This document shows positions 18,156 to 27,635 of a stretch of 64,000 nt of DNA, piece by piece. Source of the stretch: Azomonas tarimensis (GTDB lineage Bacteria > Pseudomonadota > Gammaproteobacteria > Pseudomonadales > Pseudomonadaceae); contig NZ_JBHRXZ010000017.1 of the NCBI RefSeq assembly GCF_042648805.1, forward strand, positions 186,001 through 250,000. Reading direction: 5' to 3'. Made by a program: the position numbers and the translations under genes. Numbering within the stretch: the first letter of the stretch is position 1; the number at the start of each line of letters is the position of its first letter. The notes below the pieces were generated by a model. The model worked only from the letters and a program-made list of their open reading frames with translations, had not been told where the DNA came from and did no database searches.

Positions 18156-20621
18156 ATGACGCAGGAGTCCAACGCTCTCGATCCCGAAGCCGTATCGGCC
18201 TTTCGTGAGGCTGTCCTCTCGAAACTCACCTACTCGGTGGGCAAGGATCCGGAGCACGCTTTCGATCACGACTGGTTCGAGGCCATCGCGCTTGCGGCTC
18301 GTGATCAGACCACCGACCGCTGGATGGCGCATACCCGCAAGTCCTACCAACAGGGCAAGAAGCGGGTCTATTACCTCTCCCTGGAGTTTCTCATCGGGCG
18401 CCTGCTCATCGACAGCCTGAGCAACTTGGGCATCCTCGATATCGCCCGCGAGGCTCTGCATGGGCTGAACGTGGACCTCGAGCGAATTCGTGCGCTGGAG
18501 CCCGACGCGGCGCTGGGCAACGGCGGTCTCGGTCGTCTGGCCGCCTGCTTCATGGAGAGCATGGCGACTCTGGGGGTTGCCGCTCACGGTTATGGCATCC
18601 GCTACGAGCATGGGCTGTTCCGCCAGGTGATCGTCGATGGCTGGCAACATGAGCAGACCGAAACCTGGCTCGATTTCGGCAACCCCTGGGAGTTCGAGCG
18701 TCCCGAGGTCAGCTACCTGATCGGGTTTGGCGGCAACGTGGTCGCGGTACCCGACGAGCAGGGCAAGCCCCAGTATTTCTGGAATTGGGCCGAGGGGGTC
18801 CGGGCGATCGCCTATGACACGCCCATCGTCGGCTGGCGCGGCGCCAGCGTGAATACCCTGCGCCTGTGGCGGGCGCGGCCGGAGGCGGACTTCCATCTGG
18901 AGCGCTTCAATGCAGGCGACCATATCGGAGCATTCAGCGAGCTGGCGCGCGCCGAGAGCATTTCGCGAGTGTTGTATCCGGCCGACAGCACCGAGGCGGG
19001 CCAGGAATTGCGGCTGCGGCAGGAGTATTTCTTCGTCGCCGCCTCGCTGCAGGATCTGCTGCGCCGGCATCTGAAGCAGCGCGGTACCCTGGACAACCTG
19101 CCCGAGTTCGCCGCCATCCAGCTCAATGATACCCACCCGGCAATCGCTGTGGCCGAGCTCATGCGGCTGCTGGTCGACGTGCATGGTTACGGCTGGGAGC
19201 ACGGCTGGCGCCTGACGGTCGCTACCCTCTCGTACACCAACCACACCCTGTTGCCCGAGGCGCTGGAGACCTGGCCGGTGGGCCTCATGGAGCGCATGCT
19301 GCCTCGGCACATGCAGATCATCTACATGATCAACGCCAACCACCTCGACGCCCTGCGCGCGCGCGAGGTCCATGACTTCGAGCTACTGCGGGCGGTGTCG
19401 CTGATCGAGGAGGACAACGGTCGCCGGGTACGTATGGGCAACCTTGCCTTTGTCGGCTCGCACCGGGTCAATGGTGTGTCGGCGTTGCACACCGATCTCA
19501 TGCGCAAGACCGTGTTCACCCATCTGCACGGCCTGTATCCCCAGCGCATCACCAACAAGACCAACGGCATCACCTTCCGCCGCTGGCTCTACCAGTCCAA
19601 CCCCGAGCTGACCGCGTTGATGGTGGAGGCGGTGGGGCCTCAATTGCTGGACGATCCGGAAAACCGCCTGCGCGATCTCGAGCCTTTCGCCGAGGACGCC
19701 GACTTCCGGCACCGCTTCGCCGCCCAGCGGTTGCACAACAAGCGTCTGCTGGCAGCGCAGATCAAGGACACCATGGGCATCGAGATCGACCCCCATGCGC
19801 TGTTCGACGTGCAGGTCAAGCGTATCCACGAATACAAGCGGCAGTTGCTCAATCTGTTGCACACCGTGGCGTTGTACCAGGCGATCCGCGCCGATCCGGG
19901 CGGAAACTGGGTGCCGCGGGTGAAGATACTTGCCGGCAAGGCGGCGGCAAGCTACTACCAGGCCAAGCTCATCATCAAGCTGGCCAACGACATCGCGCGG
20001 ACCATCAACGACGATCCGACCGTACGTGGCTTGCTCAAGGTGGTGTTCATCCCCAACTACAATGTCAGCAAGGCCGAACGCATCATTCCGGCGGCCGACC
20101 TGTCCGAGCAGATCTCCACCGCCGGGCTGGAAGCCTCCGGCACCAGCAACATGAAGTTCGCACTCAATGGCGCCCTGACCATCGGGACACTGGACGGCGC
20201 CAACGTGGAGATGAGCGAGCAGATCGGACTCGATCATATGTTCATCTTCGGCCTTACCGCCCAGCAGGTCGATGCACGCAAACGCGCTGGCGAATTCAAT
20301 GCCGAGGCGAGCATCATTGGTTCGCCGCGGCTGAGCGAGGTGCTCTCGGCGATTCGTGGCGGCGCGTTCTCCGCCGACGACCCGGGCCGCTATACCGGCC
20401 TGGTGGACAGCATCACCTGGCACGACACCTATCTGGTCTGCGCCGATTTCGAGGCCTACTGGCAGGCGCAGCTCGAGGTCGAGGCACGCTGGCGCGATGC
20501 GGACAGCTGGTGGCGCTCCTCGGTGCTCAATAGCGCCCGTACCGGCTGGTTCTCCTCGGACCGGACCATCAGGGAGTACGCCAGCGACATCTGGAAGGTG
20601 TTGCCGCCGACCGAGGGTTGA
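18156..20621 (+). CDS. glgP: Glycogen/starch phosphorylase
   Basis: 821 residues, the full length of GT35 phosphorylases. Signatures include YLSLEFLIGRLL, ALGNGGLGRLAACFMES, NDTHPAIAVAELMR, and the PLP site EASGTSNMKFALNGALTIGT, where K667 should carry the cofactor. It removes glucose-1-phosphate from glycogen ends. In this window it stands alone, not with glgA/glgB/glgC, and is followed by a hairpin and then fbp. With fbp it concerns storage and gluconeogenic carbon flow. Whether a complete glycogen operon exists elsewhere cannot be seen. Confidence 0.97.
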   Translation: MTQESNALDPEAVSAFREAVLSKLTYSVGKDPEHAFDHDWFEAIALAARDQTTDRWMAHTRKSYQQGKKRVYYLSLEFLIGRLLIDSLSNLGILDIAREALHGLNVDLERIRALEPDAALGNGGLGRLAACFMESMATLGVAAHGYGIRYEHGLFRQVIVDGWQHEQTETWLDFGNPWEFERPEVSYLIGFGGNVVAVPDEQGKPQYFWNWAEGVRAIAYDTPIVGWRGASVNTLRLWRARPEADFHLERFNAGDHIGAFSELARAESISRVLYPADSTEAGQELRLRQEYFFVAASLQDLLRRHLKQRGTLDNLPEFAAIQLNDTHPAIAVAELMRLLVDVHGYGWEHGWRLTVATLSYTNHTLLPEALETWPVGLMERMLPRHMQIIYMINANHLDALRAREVHDFELLRAVSLIEEDNGRRVRMGNLAFVGSHRVNGVSALHTDLMRKTVFTHLHGLYPQRITNKTNGITFRRWLYQSNPELTALMVEAVGPQLLDDPENRLRDLEPFAEDADFRHRFAAQRLHNKRLLAAQIKDTMGIEIDPHALFDVQVKRIHEYKRQLLNLLHTVALYQAIRADPGGNWVPRVKILAGKAAASYYQAKLIIKLANDIARTINDDPTVRGLLKVVFIPNYNVSKAERIIPAADLSEQISTAGLEASGTSNMKFALNGALTIGTLDGANVEMSEQIGLDHMFIFGLTAQQVDARKRAGEFNAEASIIGSPRLSEVLSAIRGGAFSADDPGRYTGLVDSITWHDTYLVCADFEAYWQAQLEVEARWRDADSWWRSSVLNSARTGWFSSDRTIREYASDIWKVLPPTEG

Positions 20622-20640
20622 AGACCGGAGGGCACTGAAC

Positions 20641-20664
20641 TCTGACCGGCTCGCTCCGGTCAGA
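20641..20664 (+). terminator. Hairpin after glgP
   Basis: TCTGACCGG pairs perfectly with CCGGTCAGA around a 6-base loop, 20 bases after the glgP stop. The following bases are GAAAGG then TATTGTTT, so the U-run is displaced. A nearby GTTTAG...CTAAAC inverted pair (20675-20695) lies between the hairpin and fbp and could be an operator or part of the fbp promoter. Confidence 0.5.
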
Positions 20665-20726
20665 GAAAGGTATTGTTTAGTGAGACGCGCTAAACTGCGC
20701 CCATTTCCATTGACGGAGCCCTCCCC

Positions 20727-21740
20727 ATGTCCCGCGTAACCCTCAGCCGTTACCTCATCGAGCAGACCCGAAGCCACAATACCCCTGCGGATCTGCGATT
20801 TCTCATCGAGGTAGTGGCCCGGGCGTGCAAGGAGATCAGTCACGCGGTTTCCAAGGGCGCGCTTGGTGGTGTACTTGGCAGCATGGACACCGAGAATGTT
20901 CAGGGCGAGGTGCAGAAGAAGCTCGATGTCTTGTCCAACGAGATCCTGCTGGAAGCCAATGAATGGGGCGGACACCTGGCCGCCATGGCTTCCGAGGAAA
21001 TGGACAAGGCCTACCAGATTCCCGGGCGTTATCCCAAGGGCGCCTACCTGCTGCTGTTCGATCCCCTCGACGGCTCCTCCAATATCGACGTGAACGTCTC
21101 TGTCGGTACCATCTTCTCGGTACTGCGTTGCCCGGACGACTGCTTCAGCCAGAACGATGCCCTGGCCGAGCGGGCATTTCTGCAGCCGGGTTACCGTCAG
21201 GTGGCAGCCGGTTATGCCCTCTACGGGCCGCAGACCACCCTGGTGCTGACCCTGGGCGAGGGCGTGAAGGGCTTTACCCTGGACCGGGAGCTGGGCAGCT
21301 TCGTTCTGACTCACGAGCACATGCAGGTTCCACCAAGCACCTCCGAATTTGCTGTGAACATGTCCAACCAGCGCCATTGGGAGCCCCCGGTGACGCGCTA
21401 CGTCAGCGAATTGCTCGCAGGTGCGGACGGCCCGCTGGGCAAGAACTACAACATGCGCTGGATTGCCTCCATGGTGGCCGACGTCCATCGTATCCTTACC
21501 CGCGGCGGGTTGTTCATGTATCCCCGCGATGCCCGCGAGCCGGACAAGGCGGGCAAGCTACGGCTGATGTACGAAGCCAACCCGATGGCCTTCATCGTCG
21601 AGCAGGCCGGCGGGGCGGCCACTACCGGCACCCAGCGGATTCTTGACGTCCAGCCTGAGGCGTTGCATCAGCGCGTGCCGGTGTTCCTCGGGTCGAAAGA
21701 AGAAGTCGAACGCGTCACCGGCTACCACAACCAGGCCTGA
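20727..21740 (+). CDS. fbp: Fructose-1,6-bisphosphatase class I
   Basis: 337 residues. Metal and substrate motifs are intact: the Glu of [30 protein letters not shown], and the C-terminal [18 protein letters not shown]. It dephosphorylates fructose-1,6-bisphosphate, an irreversible step of gluconeogenesis and of carbon recycling to the Entner-Doudoroff route in Pseudomonas. It is followed after 3 bases by the DUF924 gene, which probably shares its transcript. Confidence 0.98.
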   Translation: MSRVTLSRYLIEQTRSHNTPADLRFLIEVVARACKEISHAVSKGALGGVLGSMDTENVQGEVQKKLDVLSNEILLEANEWGGHLAAMASEEMDKAYQIPGRYPKGAYLLLFDPLDGSSNIDVNVSVGTIFSVLRCPDDCFSQNDALAERAFLQPGYRQVAAGYALYGPQTTLVLTLGEGVKGFTLDRELGSFVLTHEHMQVPPSTSEFAVNMSNQRHWEPPVTRYVSELLAGADGPLGKNYNMRWIASMVADVHRILTRGGLFMYPRDAREPDKAGKLRLMYEANPMAFIVEQAGGAATTGTQRILDVQPEALHQRVPVFLGSKEEVERVTGYHNQA

Positions 21741-21743
21741 CCG

Positions 21744-22346
21744 GTGCTCACGCCTTGGCAGCCCTTGCTGGATTGGTGGTTTGGCGAGGGTGCCACGGCG
21801 GTGGAGATCGCCGCTGAAAAACAGCGCCTCTGGTTTGGCTACCGGCCCGAGCAGGATGCCGAGGCGCGCGAGCACTTCGCCGCGCTCACCGATCAGGCAC
21901 TGGCCGGCGGCTTGGATGACTGGACCATGGCCCCCCAGGGCTGGCTTGCTCTCATTCTGCTGCTCGATCAACTGCCACGCATGATCTATCGCGGGACGCC
22001 GGCTGCCTTTGCCGGAGACGAGCGTGCCCAGCAACTGGTCCGCGATGGCCTGGTCCAGGGTGGCGATATGCTGTTGCCGCCCATCCAGCGCGTCTTCGTC
22101 TACCTCGTGCTGGAGCACAGCGAGAACCTGGCCGCCCAGGAGCAGGCGCTGGCCTACTTCGCCATGTTGCGCGATATCGCCGAGCCGGCTGAGCAACCGC
22201 TTTTCGACGACTTTGCCGACTTTGCACTGCGGCATCGGGATGTCATCGCGCGCTTTGGTCGTTTCCCCCATCGCAACAAGATACTCGACCGCCCTTCGAC
22301 CGATGCCGAACAGGCGTTTCTCGCCCAGCCCGGATCGCGCTTCTGA
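21744..22346 (+). CDS. DUF924 family protein
   Basis: 200 residues, GTG start three bases after the fbp stop. The family's helical repeat signature is present: VLTPWQPLLDWWFG at the N terminus, W(F)GYRPEQDAEAREHFAAL, LILLLDQLPRMIYRGTPAAFAGD, and RFGRFPHRNKIL near the end. DUF924 proteins have a TPR-like helical fold and no proven biochemical role. The fusion-like spacing with fbp suggests co-expression, not necessarily shared function. Confidence 0.86.
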   Translation: MLTPWQPLLDWWFGEGATAVEIAAEKQRLWFGYRPEQDAEAREHFAALTDQALAGGLDDWTMAPQGWLALILLLDQLPRMIYRGTPAAFAGDERAQQLVRDGLVQGGDMLLPPIQRVFVYLVLEHSENLAAQEQALAYFAMLRDIAEPAEQPLFDDFADFALRHRDVIARFGRFPHRNKILDRPSTDAEQAFLAQPGSRF

Positions 22347-22413
22347 ACGCACTAAGCGGCATTTTGCGGCTCTATAGAGGCGTCGCTTTTTGCTCCTGAC
22401 GAAGGATCCTGTC

Positions 22414-22668
22414 ATGTCGCCGCGTCCTGCCCTGCTCATCGCTTCCGCCGTGCTGCTGGCCGCCTGTGGCCAGGTGAGCGTGGAAGACCTGGCCGAGTTG
22501 GAGGTCGGCATGCCGCGCCCCGAGGTGATCGCCCTGCTGGGTCGGCCCACCGAGTGCGCCGGCGCCCTGACACGGCCGAGTTGCCGCTGGGGCAATACCG
22601 AGCGCTTCATTCAGGTCCACTTCGAAAACGATCGGGTCATGATGTTTTCCGCCAAGGGGCTCGATTGA
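22414..22668 (+). CDS. Small BamE/SmpA-like lipoprotein
   Basis: 84 residues from ATG 22414, chosen because GAAGGA sits 7 bases upstream; an earlier start would lengthen the signal peptide. The signal peptide ends in the lipobox LLAAC, so Cys 17 or so would be lipidated. The mature part has the BamE-like phrase LEVGMPRPEVIALLGRPTE followed by a Cys-x-Cys-free loop with two Cys and a strand ERFIQVHFENDRV. It is much shorter than true BamE, so it is a paralogue-type lipoprotein, not the BAM subunit. Function unknown. Confidence 0.75.
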   Translation: MSPRPALLIASAVLLAACGQVSVEDLAELEVGMPRPEVIALLGRPTECAGALTRPSCRWGNTERFIQVHFENDRVMMFSAKGLD

Positions 22669-22833
22669 CCCATCCGCCGCCTCTGCACAAAGCCGCGACA
22701 GACCGCGTCCGCGCGAATCCGGTGGCCTGCCACCGACATGACCTGCAGCATGCCGGCGGCAAGAATCCTCGCTATGATGCGGTCATGTCTCGCGCTCGCC
22801 CTTGAGCCCCGGTAGCCGATCAGGAGTTTGCCA

Positions 22834-23805
22834 ATGTTCACCTTGTATCCGGAGATCAAACCCTACGCCCGGCACGAGCTGGCGGTCGATCAGCCGCATG
22901 TGCTCTATGTGGACGAGAGCGGATCTCCGGACGGCTTGCCGGTGCTGTTCGTGCATGGCGGCCCGGGGGCCGGCTGTGACGCTGCCAGCCGCCGTTACTT
23001 CGATCCGACGCTCTATCGCATCGTGACCTTCGACCAGCGCGGCTGCGGTCGCTCCGTACCCCATGCCAGCCTGGAGAACAACACCACCCAGGACCTGATC
23101 GCCGATATGGAGCGCATTCGCCAGCACCTCGGCATAGACAAGTGGGTGCTGTTCGGCGGCTCCTGGGGCTCGACCTTGTCGCTGGCCTATGCGCAGGCGC
23201 ATCCGGAACGCGTGCATGGCCTGATTCTGCGCGGAATCTTCCTCTGCCGGCCGGAAGAGTTCCACTGGTTCTATCAGGAGGGCGCCAGTCGGCTGTTCCC
23301 GGATTACTGGCAGGATTACCTGGCGCCGATTCCCACCGACGAGCGCGCTGACCTGATGCAGGCCTATCACCGGCGCCTCACCGGCAGCGACCAGATTGCC
23401 CAGATGGGCGCGGCCAAGGCATGGTCCTGCTGGGAAGGGCGCACGGCCACGCTGAGACCGAATCCGAAGGTGGTCGACCGTTTCAGTGACGCCCACCGGG
23501 CACTGTCCATTGCGCGCATCGAATGCCACTACTTCGTCAACGACGCGTTCCTTGAGCCCAACCAGCTCTTGCGCGACATGAACCGCATCGCCCACCTGCC
23601 GGGCATCATCGTACATGGCCGTTATGACGTGATCTGCCCGCTGGACAACGCCTGGTCGTTGCACCAGGCATGGCCCAACAGCGAGCTGCAGATCATTCGC
23701 GACGCTGGCCATTCGGCGAGCGAGCCGGGAATCACCGATGCTCTGGTACGCGCCTCCATGGAGATGGCCAGCCGCCTGCTCGAGCTGCCGCCGGCCGATG
23801 CCTGA
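22834..23805 (+). CDS. pip: Proline iminopeptidase
   Basis: 323 residues from ATG 22834 (CAGGAG 7 bases upstream). This is the S33 alpha/beta hydrolase: oxyanion-hole motif [19 protein letters not shown], the nucleophile elbow GGSWGSTL, and the late acid and base in GRYDVICP and DAGHSASEP. It removes N-terminal proline from peptides in the cytoplasm. Its TGA overlaps the ATG of dtd by one base. A TATGAT at 22773-22778 may be part of its promoter. Confidence 0.94.
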   Translation: MFTLYPEIKPYARHELAVDQPHVLYVDESGSPDGLPVLFVHGGPGAGCDAASRRYFDPTLYRIVTFDQRGCGRSVPHASLENNTTQDLIADMERIRQHLGIDKWVLFGGSWGSTLSLAYAQAHPERVHGLILRGIFLCRPEEFHWFYQEGASRLFPDYWQDYLAPIPTDERADLMQAYHRRLTGSDQIAQMGAAKAWSCWEGRTATLRPNPKVVDRFSDAHRALSIARIECHYFVNDAFLEPNQLLRDMNRIAHLPGIIVHGRYDVICPLDNAWSLHQAWPNSELQIIRDAGHSASEPGITDALVRASMEMASRLLELPPADA

Positions 23806-24242
23806 TGAAAGCGCTGATCCAGCGGGTACGCCATGCGCGGGTGGAGGTCGCCGGCGAATTGCTCGGCGCTATCGATCAGGGATTGCTGGTGCTGGTGGGG
23901 GTCGAGGCGGGAGATGACCGGGCGCGCGCCGACAAGTTGCTGCACAAGCTGTTGCGCTATCGCGTGTTCGCCGACGATGCGGGGAAGATGAACCGGTCCT
24001 TGCAGGATATCGGTGGCGGTCTGTTGCTGGTCTCGCAATTCACCCTTGCCGCCGATACCCGCAGTGGATTGCGGCCGAGCTTTTCCAGTGCTGCCCCGCC
24101 CGAGGAGGGCGAAGCCTTGTATCGCTATCTGCTGGAACAGGCCCGTGACCGTCATCCACAGGTTGCCGCAGGCCGCTTTGGCGCCGCCATGCAGGTGCAC
24201 TTGCAGAACGATGGCCCGGTGACCTTTCTGCTGGAGAGCTGA
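23805..24242 (+). CDS. dtd: D-aminoacyl-tRNA deacylase
   Basis: 145 residues, the standard DTD length. The active-site motifs are [21 protein letters not shown] and, at the C terminus, [11 protein letters not shown] with the Gly-cisPro element that gives chiral rejection. It frees D-amino acids (and glycine mischarged on tRNA-Ala) from tRNA. It is translationally coupled to pip (TGATG junction). It converges with a UPF0158 gene; the two stops lie in the 13-base palindrome GCTGAGTCTCAGC. Confidence 0.97.
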   Translation: MKALIQRVRHARVEVAGELLGAIDQGLLVLVGVEAGDDRARADKLLHKLLRYRVFADDAGKMNRSLQDIGGGLLLVSQFTLAADTRSGLRPSFSSAAPPEEGEALYRYLLEQARDRHPQVAAGRFGAAMQVHLQNDGPVTFLLES

Positions 24243-24245
24243 GTC

Positions 24246-24662
24246 TCAGCGCCGCGACGGCTCGATGCCCTGGTCGAGCAACCAGGCGTAGGCGTGCTCC
24301 CTGAGCTGAGTCGCCTGGTAGCGACGCCAGGCTTCCCGGATGTCCGGGAAGGCTTCGAGTTCGTAATCGAAGGTGCGCAGCGGGCGGCGACTGCCCAGCG
24401 CGGTGGTGAGCACTGCATGGGCATGCGGATTGTGCTGGGTGAGCAGGAAGGCCTCGCGCATGGCAATGGCCTCGGAAAGTCCCAGCGGCTCGATATGCAG
24501 ATAACGATCCGGCTGGATATCGTACTTGTCATCCGTTCCCGGTAACGCCTGCCCGGGCGCGACAGCGAGGATTCTGCCGCTGTCGAGGTCGAGAAAATGC
24601 AGGGCGTCGGGGGCGTTCAGGGCCTGGTCAAGGCGCTCGAGGTCGATGGTCATGGACTGCAT
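24246..24662 (-). CDS. UPF0158 family protein
   Basis: 138 residues (an ATG three codons in is an alternative start). The acidic N-terminal part TIDLERLDQALNAPDALHFLDLDSGRIL and the later (E)AWRRYQATQLREHAYAWLLDQGIEP match the UPF0158 layout as I recall it. No catalytic motif can be recognised. The composition is acidic, without signal peptide or membrane segment, so it is probably cytoplasmic. It is encoded next to pip-dtd, convergent with dtd, as in other pseudomonads. Confidence 0.7.
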   Translation of the reverse strand: MQSMTIDLERLDQALNAPDALHFLDLDSGRILAVAPGQALPGTDDKYDIQPDRYLHIEPLGLSEAIAMREAFLLTQHNPHAHAVLTTALGSRRPLRTFDYELEAFPDIREAWRRYQATQLREHAYAWLLDQGIEPSRR

Positions 24663-24722
24663 GGGCCGATCCTGCCGCGGTTGATCAGATTGCTGTGACC
24701 ACGGTCCGCGATGAGTGTGCGC

Positions 24723-25430
24723 TCAGAACAGCCGCGCCAGCAGCGCAGTGACCGCCGTTTCGACCCGCAGGATGCGCTCTCCCAGTTGCACTGGGGTAAG
24801 GCCGGCATCGGCGAGCTTCTCGACCTCATAGGGAATCCAGCCGCCCTCGGGGCCTATGGCCAGGGTCACCGGGCCATCGACGGCACGCGGGCAGGGCGGG
24901 AACTCCCCCGGGTGGCCGACCAGGCCCAGGGTGTCGCGGGCGATCGCTGGCAGACGGTCTTCGACGAAAGGCTTGAAGCGGGTCTCGATGCTGACCTGCG
25001 GCAGGACGGTGTCGCGGGCTTGCTCAAGACCGAGCAGCAGTTGCTCGCGCACACTGGCCGGCTCCAGGAACGGCGTCTGCCAGAAGCTCTTCTCCACGCG
25101 GTAGCTGTTCAGCAGCACAAGATTCGGCACGCCCATGGCCGCCACGCCTTGCAATACGCGGCGCAGCATCTTCGGTCTGGGCAGGGCGAGCAGCAGGGTG
25201 ATCGGAAGCTTGGCCGGCGGAGGTTGGCTCAGCCTGACCTGCAATTCGGCTTCGGCAGCCGCCAGCCGCAGCAGGCTGGCCTCACCCATCAGCCCGCCGA
25301 GCAGCCCGACCCTGATCCGGTCACCGGCTTCGGCGCGGTGTACCTGCTGCAGGTGCGTCAGGCGCCGGTCGCGGAGGATCACCCGGTCCTCGCCGACAAA
25401 GTCGCTCGGCTCGAGCAGCAGCAGGTTCAC
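24723..25430 (-). CDS. rsmE: 16S rRNA (uracil-1498-N3)-methyltransferase
   Basis: 235 residues. The N-terminal PUA-like part ([16 protein letters not shown]) is followed by a SPOUT fold with the trefoil-knot motifs [22 protein letters not shown] and [17 protein letters not shown], which bind S-adenosylmethionine. RsmE methylates N3 of U1498 in the small-subunit rRNA decoding region. The GTG start overlaps the tatC stop by three bases, so it is the last gene of the ubi-his-tat run. Confidence 0.95.
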   Translation of the reverse strand: MNLLLLEPSDFVGEDRVILRDRRLTHLQQVHRAEAGDRIRVGLLGGLMGEASLLRLAAAEAELQVRLSQPPPAKLPITLLLALPRPKMLRRVLQGVAAMGVPNLVLLNSYRVEKSFWQTPFLEPASVREQLLLGLEQARDTVLPQVSIETRFKPFVEDRLPAIARDTLGLVGHPGEFPPCPRAVDGPVTLAIGPEGGWIPYEVEKLADAGLTPVQLGERILRVETAVTALLARLF

Positions 25431-26248
25431 GAAGATTGGGTCGGAGGCTGGCTACCGCCCTGGGGCTCGGATTCCTGAGCGCGCTCCGGCTCGGCTGGAG
25501 CGTCCTGCTCCTGGACCTGCTCGCGGCGCACCAGGCTGCCGGCGAGCACACCGGCTTCGAACAGCAGCCACATCGGCACCGCCAGCAGCGTCTGGGAGAA
25601 CACGTCCGGCGGGGTCAGCACCATGCCCACCAGAAAGCAGCCGACGATGATGTATGGGCGATTCTTGCGCAGGCCCTTGACGTCGACGATGCCCACCCAG
25701 ATCAGCAGGAAGGTGGCGATCGGGATCTCGAAGGCGAGGCCGAAAGCAAAGAACATCGTCAGGACGAAATCGAGGTACTGGCCGATGTCGGTCATCATCG
25801 CCACGCCCTCGGGCGTCACGCTGGCGAAAAAGCCGAACATGATCGGAAAGACCGCGAAATAGGCGAACGCCATTCCGGCGTAGAACAGGATGATGCTGGA
25901 AATCAGCAGGGGCACCGCCATGCGCTTCTCGTGCTTGTACAGCCCGGGCGCGATGAAGCCCCAGATCTGATAGAGCAGGATCGGCATGGCGATGAACAGG
26001 CTCACCATGAGGGTCAGCTTGAACGGCGTGAGAAACGGCGAGGCGACCCCGGTGGCGATCATGCTGGCGCCGTCCGGCAGGTAGACGCGCAGCGGCGCGG
26101 CGACCAGCGTGTAGATCTCCTGGGAGAAGTAGAACAGGCCGGCAAACACCACCAGCACTGCCGCGATGCTTTTAAGCAGGCGGCTGCGCAGCTCGGCGAG
26201 GTGACCGACCAGCGGCATTTCCTGGTCGTCGTGGGAAGGGTTGGTCAT
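25427..26248 (-). CDS. tatC: Twin-arginine translocase subunit TatC
   Basis: 273 residues with six membrane helices. Conserved features include the cytoplasmic N-terminal [12 protein letters not shown] (the Glu of this region binds the twin-arginine signal), [12 protein letters not shown], and the sixth-helix [15 protein letters not shown]. The C-terminal 35 residues are a hydrophilic Gln/Glu/Pro-rich tail. TatC with TatB is the receptor for folded, RR-signal proteins. It overlaps tatB by four bases. Confidence 0.97.
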   Translation of the reverse strand: MTNPSHDDQEMPLVGHLAELRSRLLKSIAAVLVVFAGLFYFSQEIYTLVAAPLRVYLPDGASMIATGVASPFLTPFKLTLMVSLFIAMPILLYQIWGFIAPGLYKHEKRMAVPLLISSIILFYAGMAFAYFAVFPIMFGFFASVTPEGVAMMTDIGQYLDFVLTMFFAFGLAFEIPIATFLLIWVGIVDVKGLRKNRPYIIVGCFLVGMVLTPPDVFSQTLLAVPMWLLFEAGVLAGSLVRREQVQEQDAPAEPERAQESEPQGGSQPPTQSS

Positions 26249-26610
26249 TCGGAGGACTTGTCTTGGCGAGGGGCGGCGGGCTGCTCGGAGGCTGGCGTGG
26301 TTTCGGAGGACTGATCCGTCATCTGGGCGGGCTTGTCCATCGTTGCGGGCTGGTCAGCCTTGGTGGGCGGCAGGATGCTCTGCTTCATCTCCCGCTCCAG
26401 GTCCATGATGCGCTCGTTGTGCAACTGGCGGCGAATCTCGTCGGCGCCGATCTCACGCTCCACCTCAGCCTTGATCGAATTGAAGCTGCGCTTGAGCCGG
26501 CCGATCCACAAGCCAGCAACCCGCGCAGCCACAGGCAGGCGATCCGGGCCGAGTATGAGCAGGGCCACCAGTCCCGTCAGCAGAAGCTCGGTAAAACCGA
26601 TATCGAACAT
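26245..26610 (-). CDS. tatB: Twin-arginine translocase subunit TatB
   Basis: 121 residues. One N-terminal membrane helix ([26 protein letters not shown], with the conserved Glu 8 and GP hinge) is followed by an amphipathic helix and a charged, low-complexity Lys/Gln/Pro/Met-rich tail. TatB forms the substrate-binding complex with TatC. It lies six bases after tatA and overlaps tatC by four. Confidence 0.96.
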   Translation of the reverse strand: MFDIGFTELLLTGLVALLILGPDRLPVAARVAGLWIGRLKRSFNSIKAEVEREIGADEIRRQLHNERIMDLEREMKQSILPPTKADQPATMDKPAQMTDQSSETTPASEQPAAPRQDKSSE

Positions 26611-26616
26611 CGCGGG

Positions 26617-26847
26617 TCAGTCTTTCTTCGCCGGTTCGTCGACCTTGCGCGCCTCGGCATCGATGGTGTGGTTGCGCTTTTCCTCGATGCCGGGCTTTTC
26701 TTCCTCTGTGCCCATGGACTTGCGGAAACCCTTGATCGCGTCACCGAGGTCACTGCCCAGGCTTTTCAGCCGTTTGGTGCCAAAAAGCATGACTACGATG
26801 AGCAGGATGATGACCAGTTGCCAAATGCTGATACCGCCGAAACCCAT
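26617..26847 (-). CDS. tatA: Twin-arginine translocase subunit TatA
   Basis: 76 residues: a short membrane helix ([23 protein letters not shown]), the FG hinge, the amphipathic helix [19 protein letters not shown], and a charged tail. TatA oligomers form the transport path for folded proteins. The gene is first of tatABC and lies 18 bases after hisE on the same transcript. Confidence 0.97.
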   Translation of the reverse strand: MGFGGISIWQLVIILLIVVMLFGTKRLKSLGSDLGDAIKGFRKSMGTEEEKPGIEEKRNHTIDAEARKVDEPAKKD

Positions 26848-26865
26848 GGTCGTAATCTCCAGAAA

Positions 26866-27198
26866 TCAGGATTGGGAGCGCGCGGCTTTTTCCACGTGCC
26901 CGGATAGACCGAAACGCCGGTCCAGTTCGTCCAGTACTGCCTGCGGGTGCTGGTCCAGCTTGGCCAGCATCACCAGACTGTGAAACCAGAGATCGGCCGT
27001 CTCCTTGATCAGATCGCCGCAGTCGCCGCTGATCGCGGCATCCTTGGCCGCGATGATGGTCTCCACGGATTCTTCGCCGACCTTCTCGAGAATCTTGTTC
27101 AGGCCCTTGTGGTACAGGCTGGCCACGTAGGAGCTGTCCGGCTCGGCGCCCTTGCGGGCTTCGAGCACCTCGGCCAGGCGGGTGAAGGTGTCACTCAT
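26866..27198 (-). CDS. hisE: Phosphoribosyl-ATP pyrophosphatase
   Basis: 110 residues of the all-alpha MazG-like HisE fold: [31 protein letters not shown] carries the metal-binding EExxE set, then [13 protein letters not shown]. It performs the second step of histidine synthesis. It is separate from hisI, unlike the fused HisIE of enterobacteria, and its start overlaps the hisI end by eight bases. Confidence 0.97.
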   Translation of the reverse strand: MSDTFTRLAEVLEARKGAEPDSSYVASLYHKGLNKILEKVGEESVETIIAAKDAAISGDCGDLIKETADLWFHSLVMLAKLDQHPQAVLDELDRRFGLSGHVEKAARSQS

Positions 27199-27586
27199 GG
27201 GTATGCTCTTTGTAAATCGCGTGTGGGTCCTTGATCACGGCGTCCACCGTCTGCCAGCCACCGTCGCGGTAAAGGCGATAGAAGCAGCTTTCCCGTCCGG
27301 TGTGGCAGGCGATTCCGCCCAGTTGCTCCACCATGAGGATAATCACGTCGGCGTCACAGTCCAGCCGCAGTTCATGCAGTTTCTGCACATGGCCGGACTC
27401 TTCGCCCTTGCGCCAGAGTCTGCCACGGGAACGTGACCAATATATGGCACGGTTCTCCTGAACGGTAAGGCCCAGCGACTCACGGTTCATCCAGGCCATC
27501 ATCAACACACGCCCGCTCTGGTGGTCCTGCGCGATTGCCGGCACCAGCCCGTCTTCGTTCCAGTTGATCTCGTCCAGCCAGTTCAT
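27191..27586 (-). CDS. hisI: Phosphoribosyl-AMP cyclohydrolase
   Basis: 131 residues from ATG 27586, the codon correctly spaced after AGGTGGAG; an upstream GTG would overlap that ribosome-binding site. Motifs: [38 protein letters not shown], and the metal-binding DCDADVIIL plus [14 protein letters not shown]. It opens the purine ring in the third step of histidine synthesis. The hisI-hisE pair sits between ubiB and tatA, as in other Pseudomonas. Confidence 0.97.
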   Translation of the reverse strand: MNWLDEINWNEDGLVPAIAQDHQSGRVLMMAWMNRESLGLTVQENRAIYWSRSRGRLWRKGEESGHVQKLHELRLDCDADVIILMVEQLGGIACHTGRESCFYRLYRDGGWQTVDAVIKDPHAIYKEHTHE

Positions 27587-27635
27587 CGGTTTCTCCACCT
27601 CTTCAATCCAGTGTGCCAGCCTGACCGCCTGCTGG

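Noticed and set aside
19383..21488. A 701-codon open frame on the minus strand across glgP and fbp
   Set aside because: It lies antisense to two fully conserved genes; such long shadow frames are common in GC-rich DNA. It has no domain.
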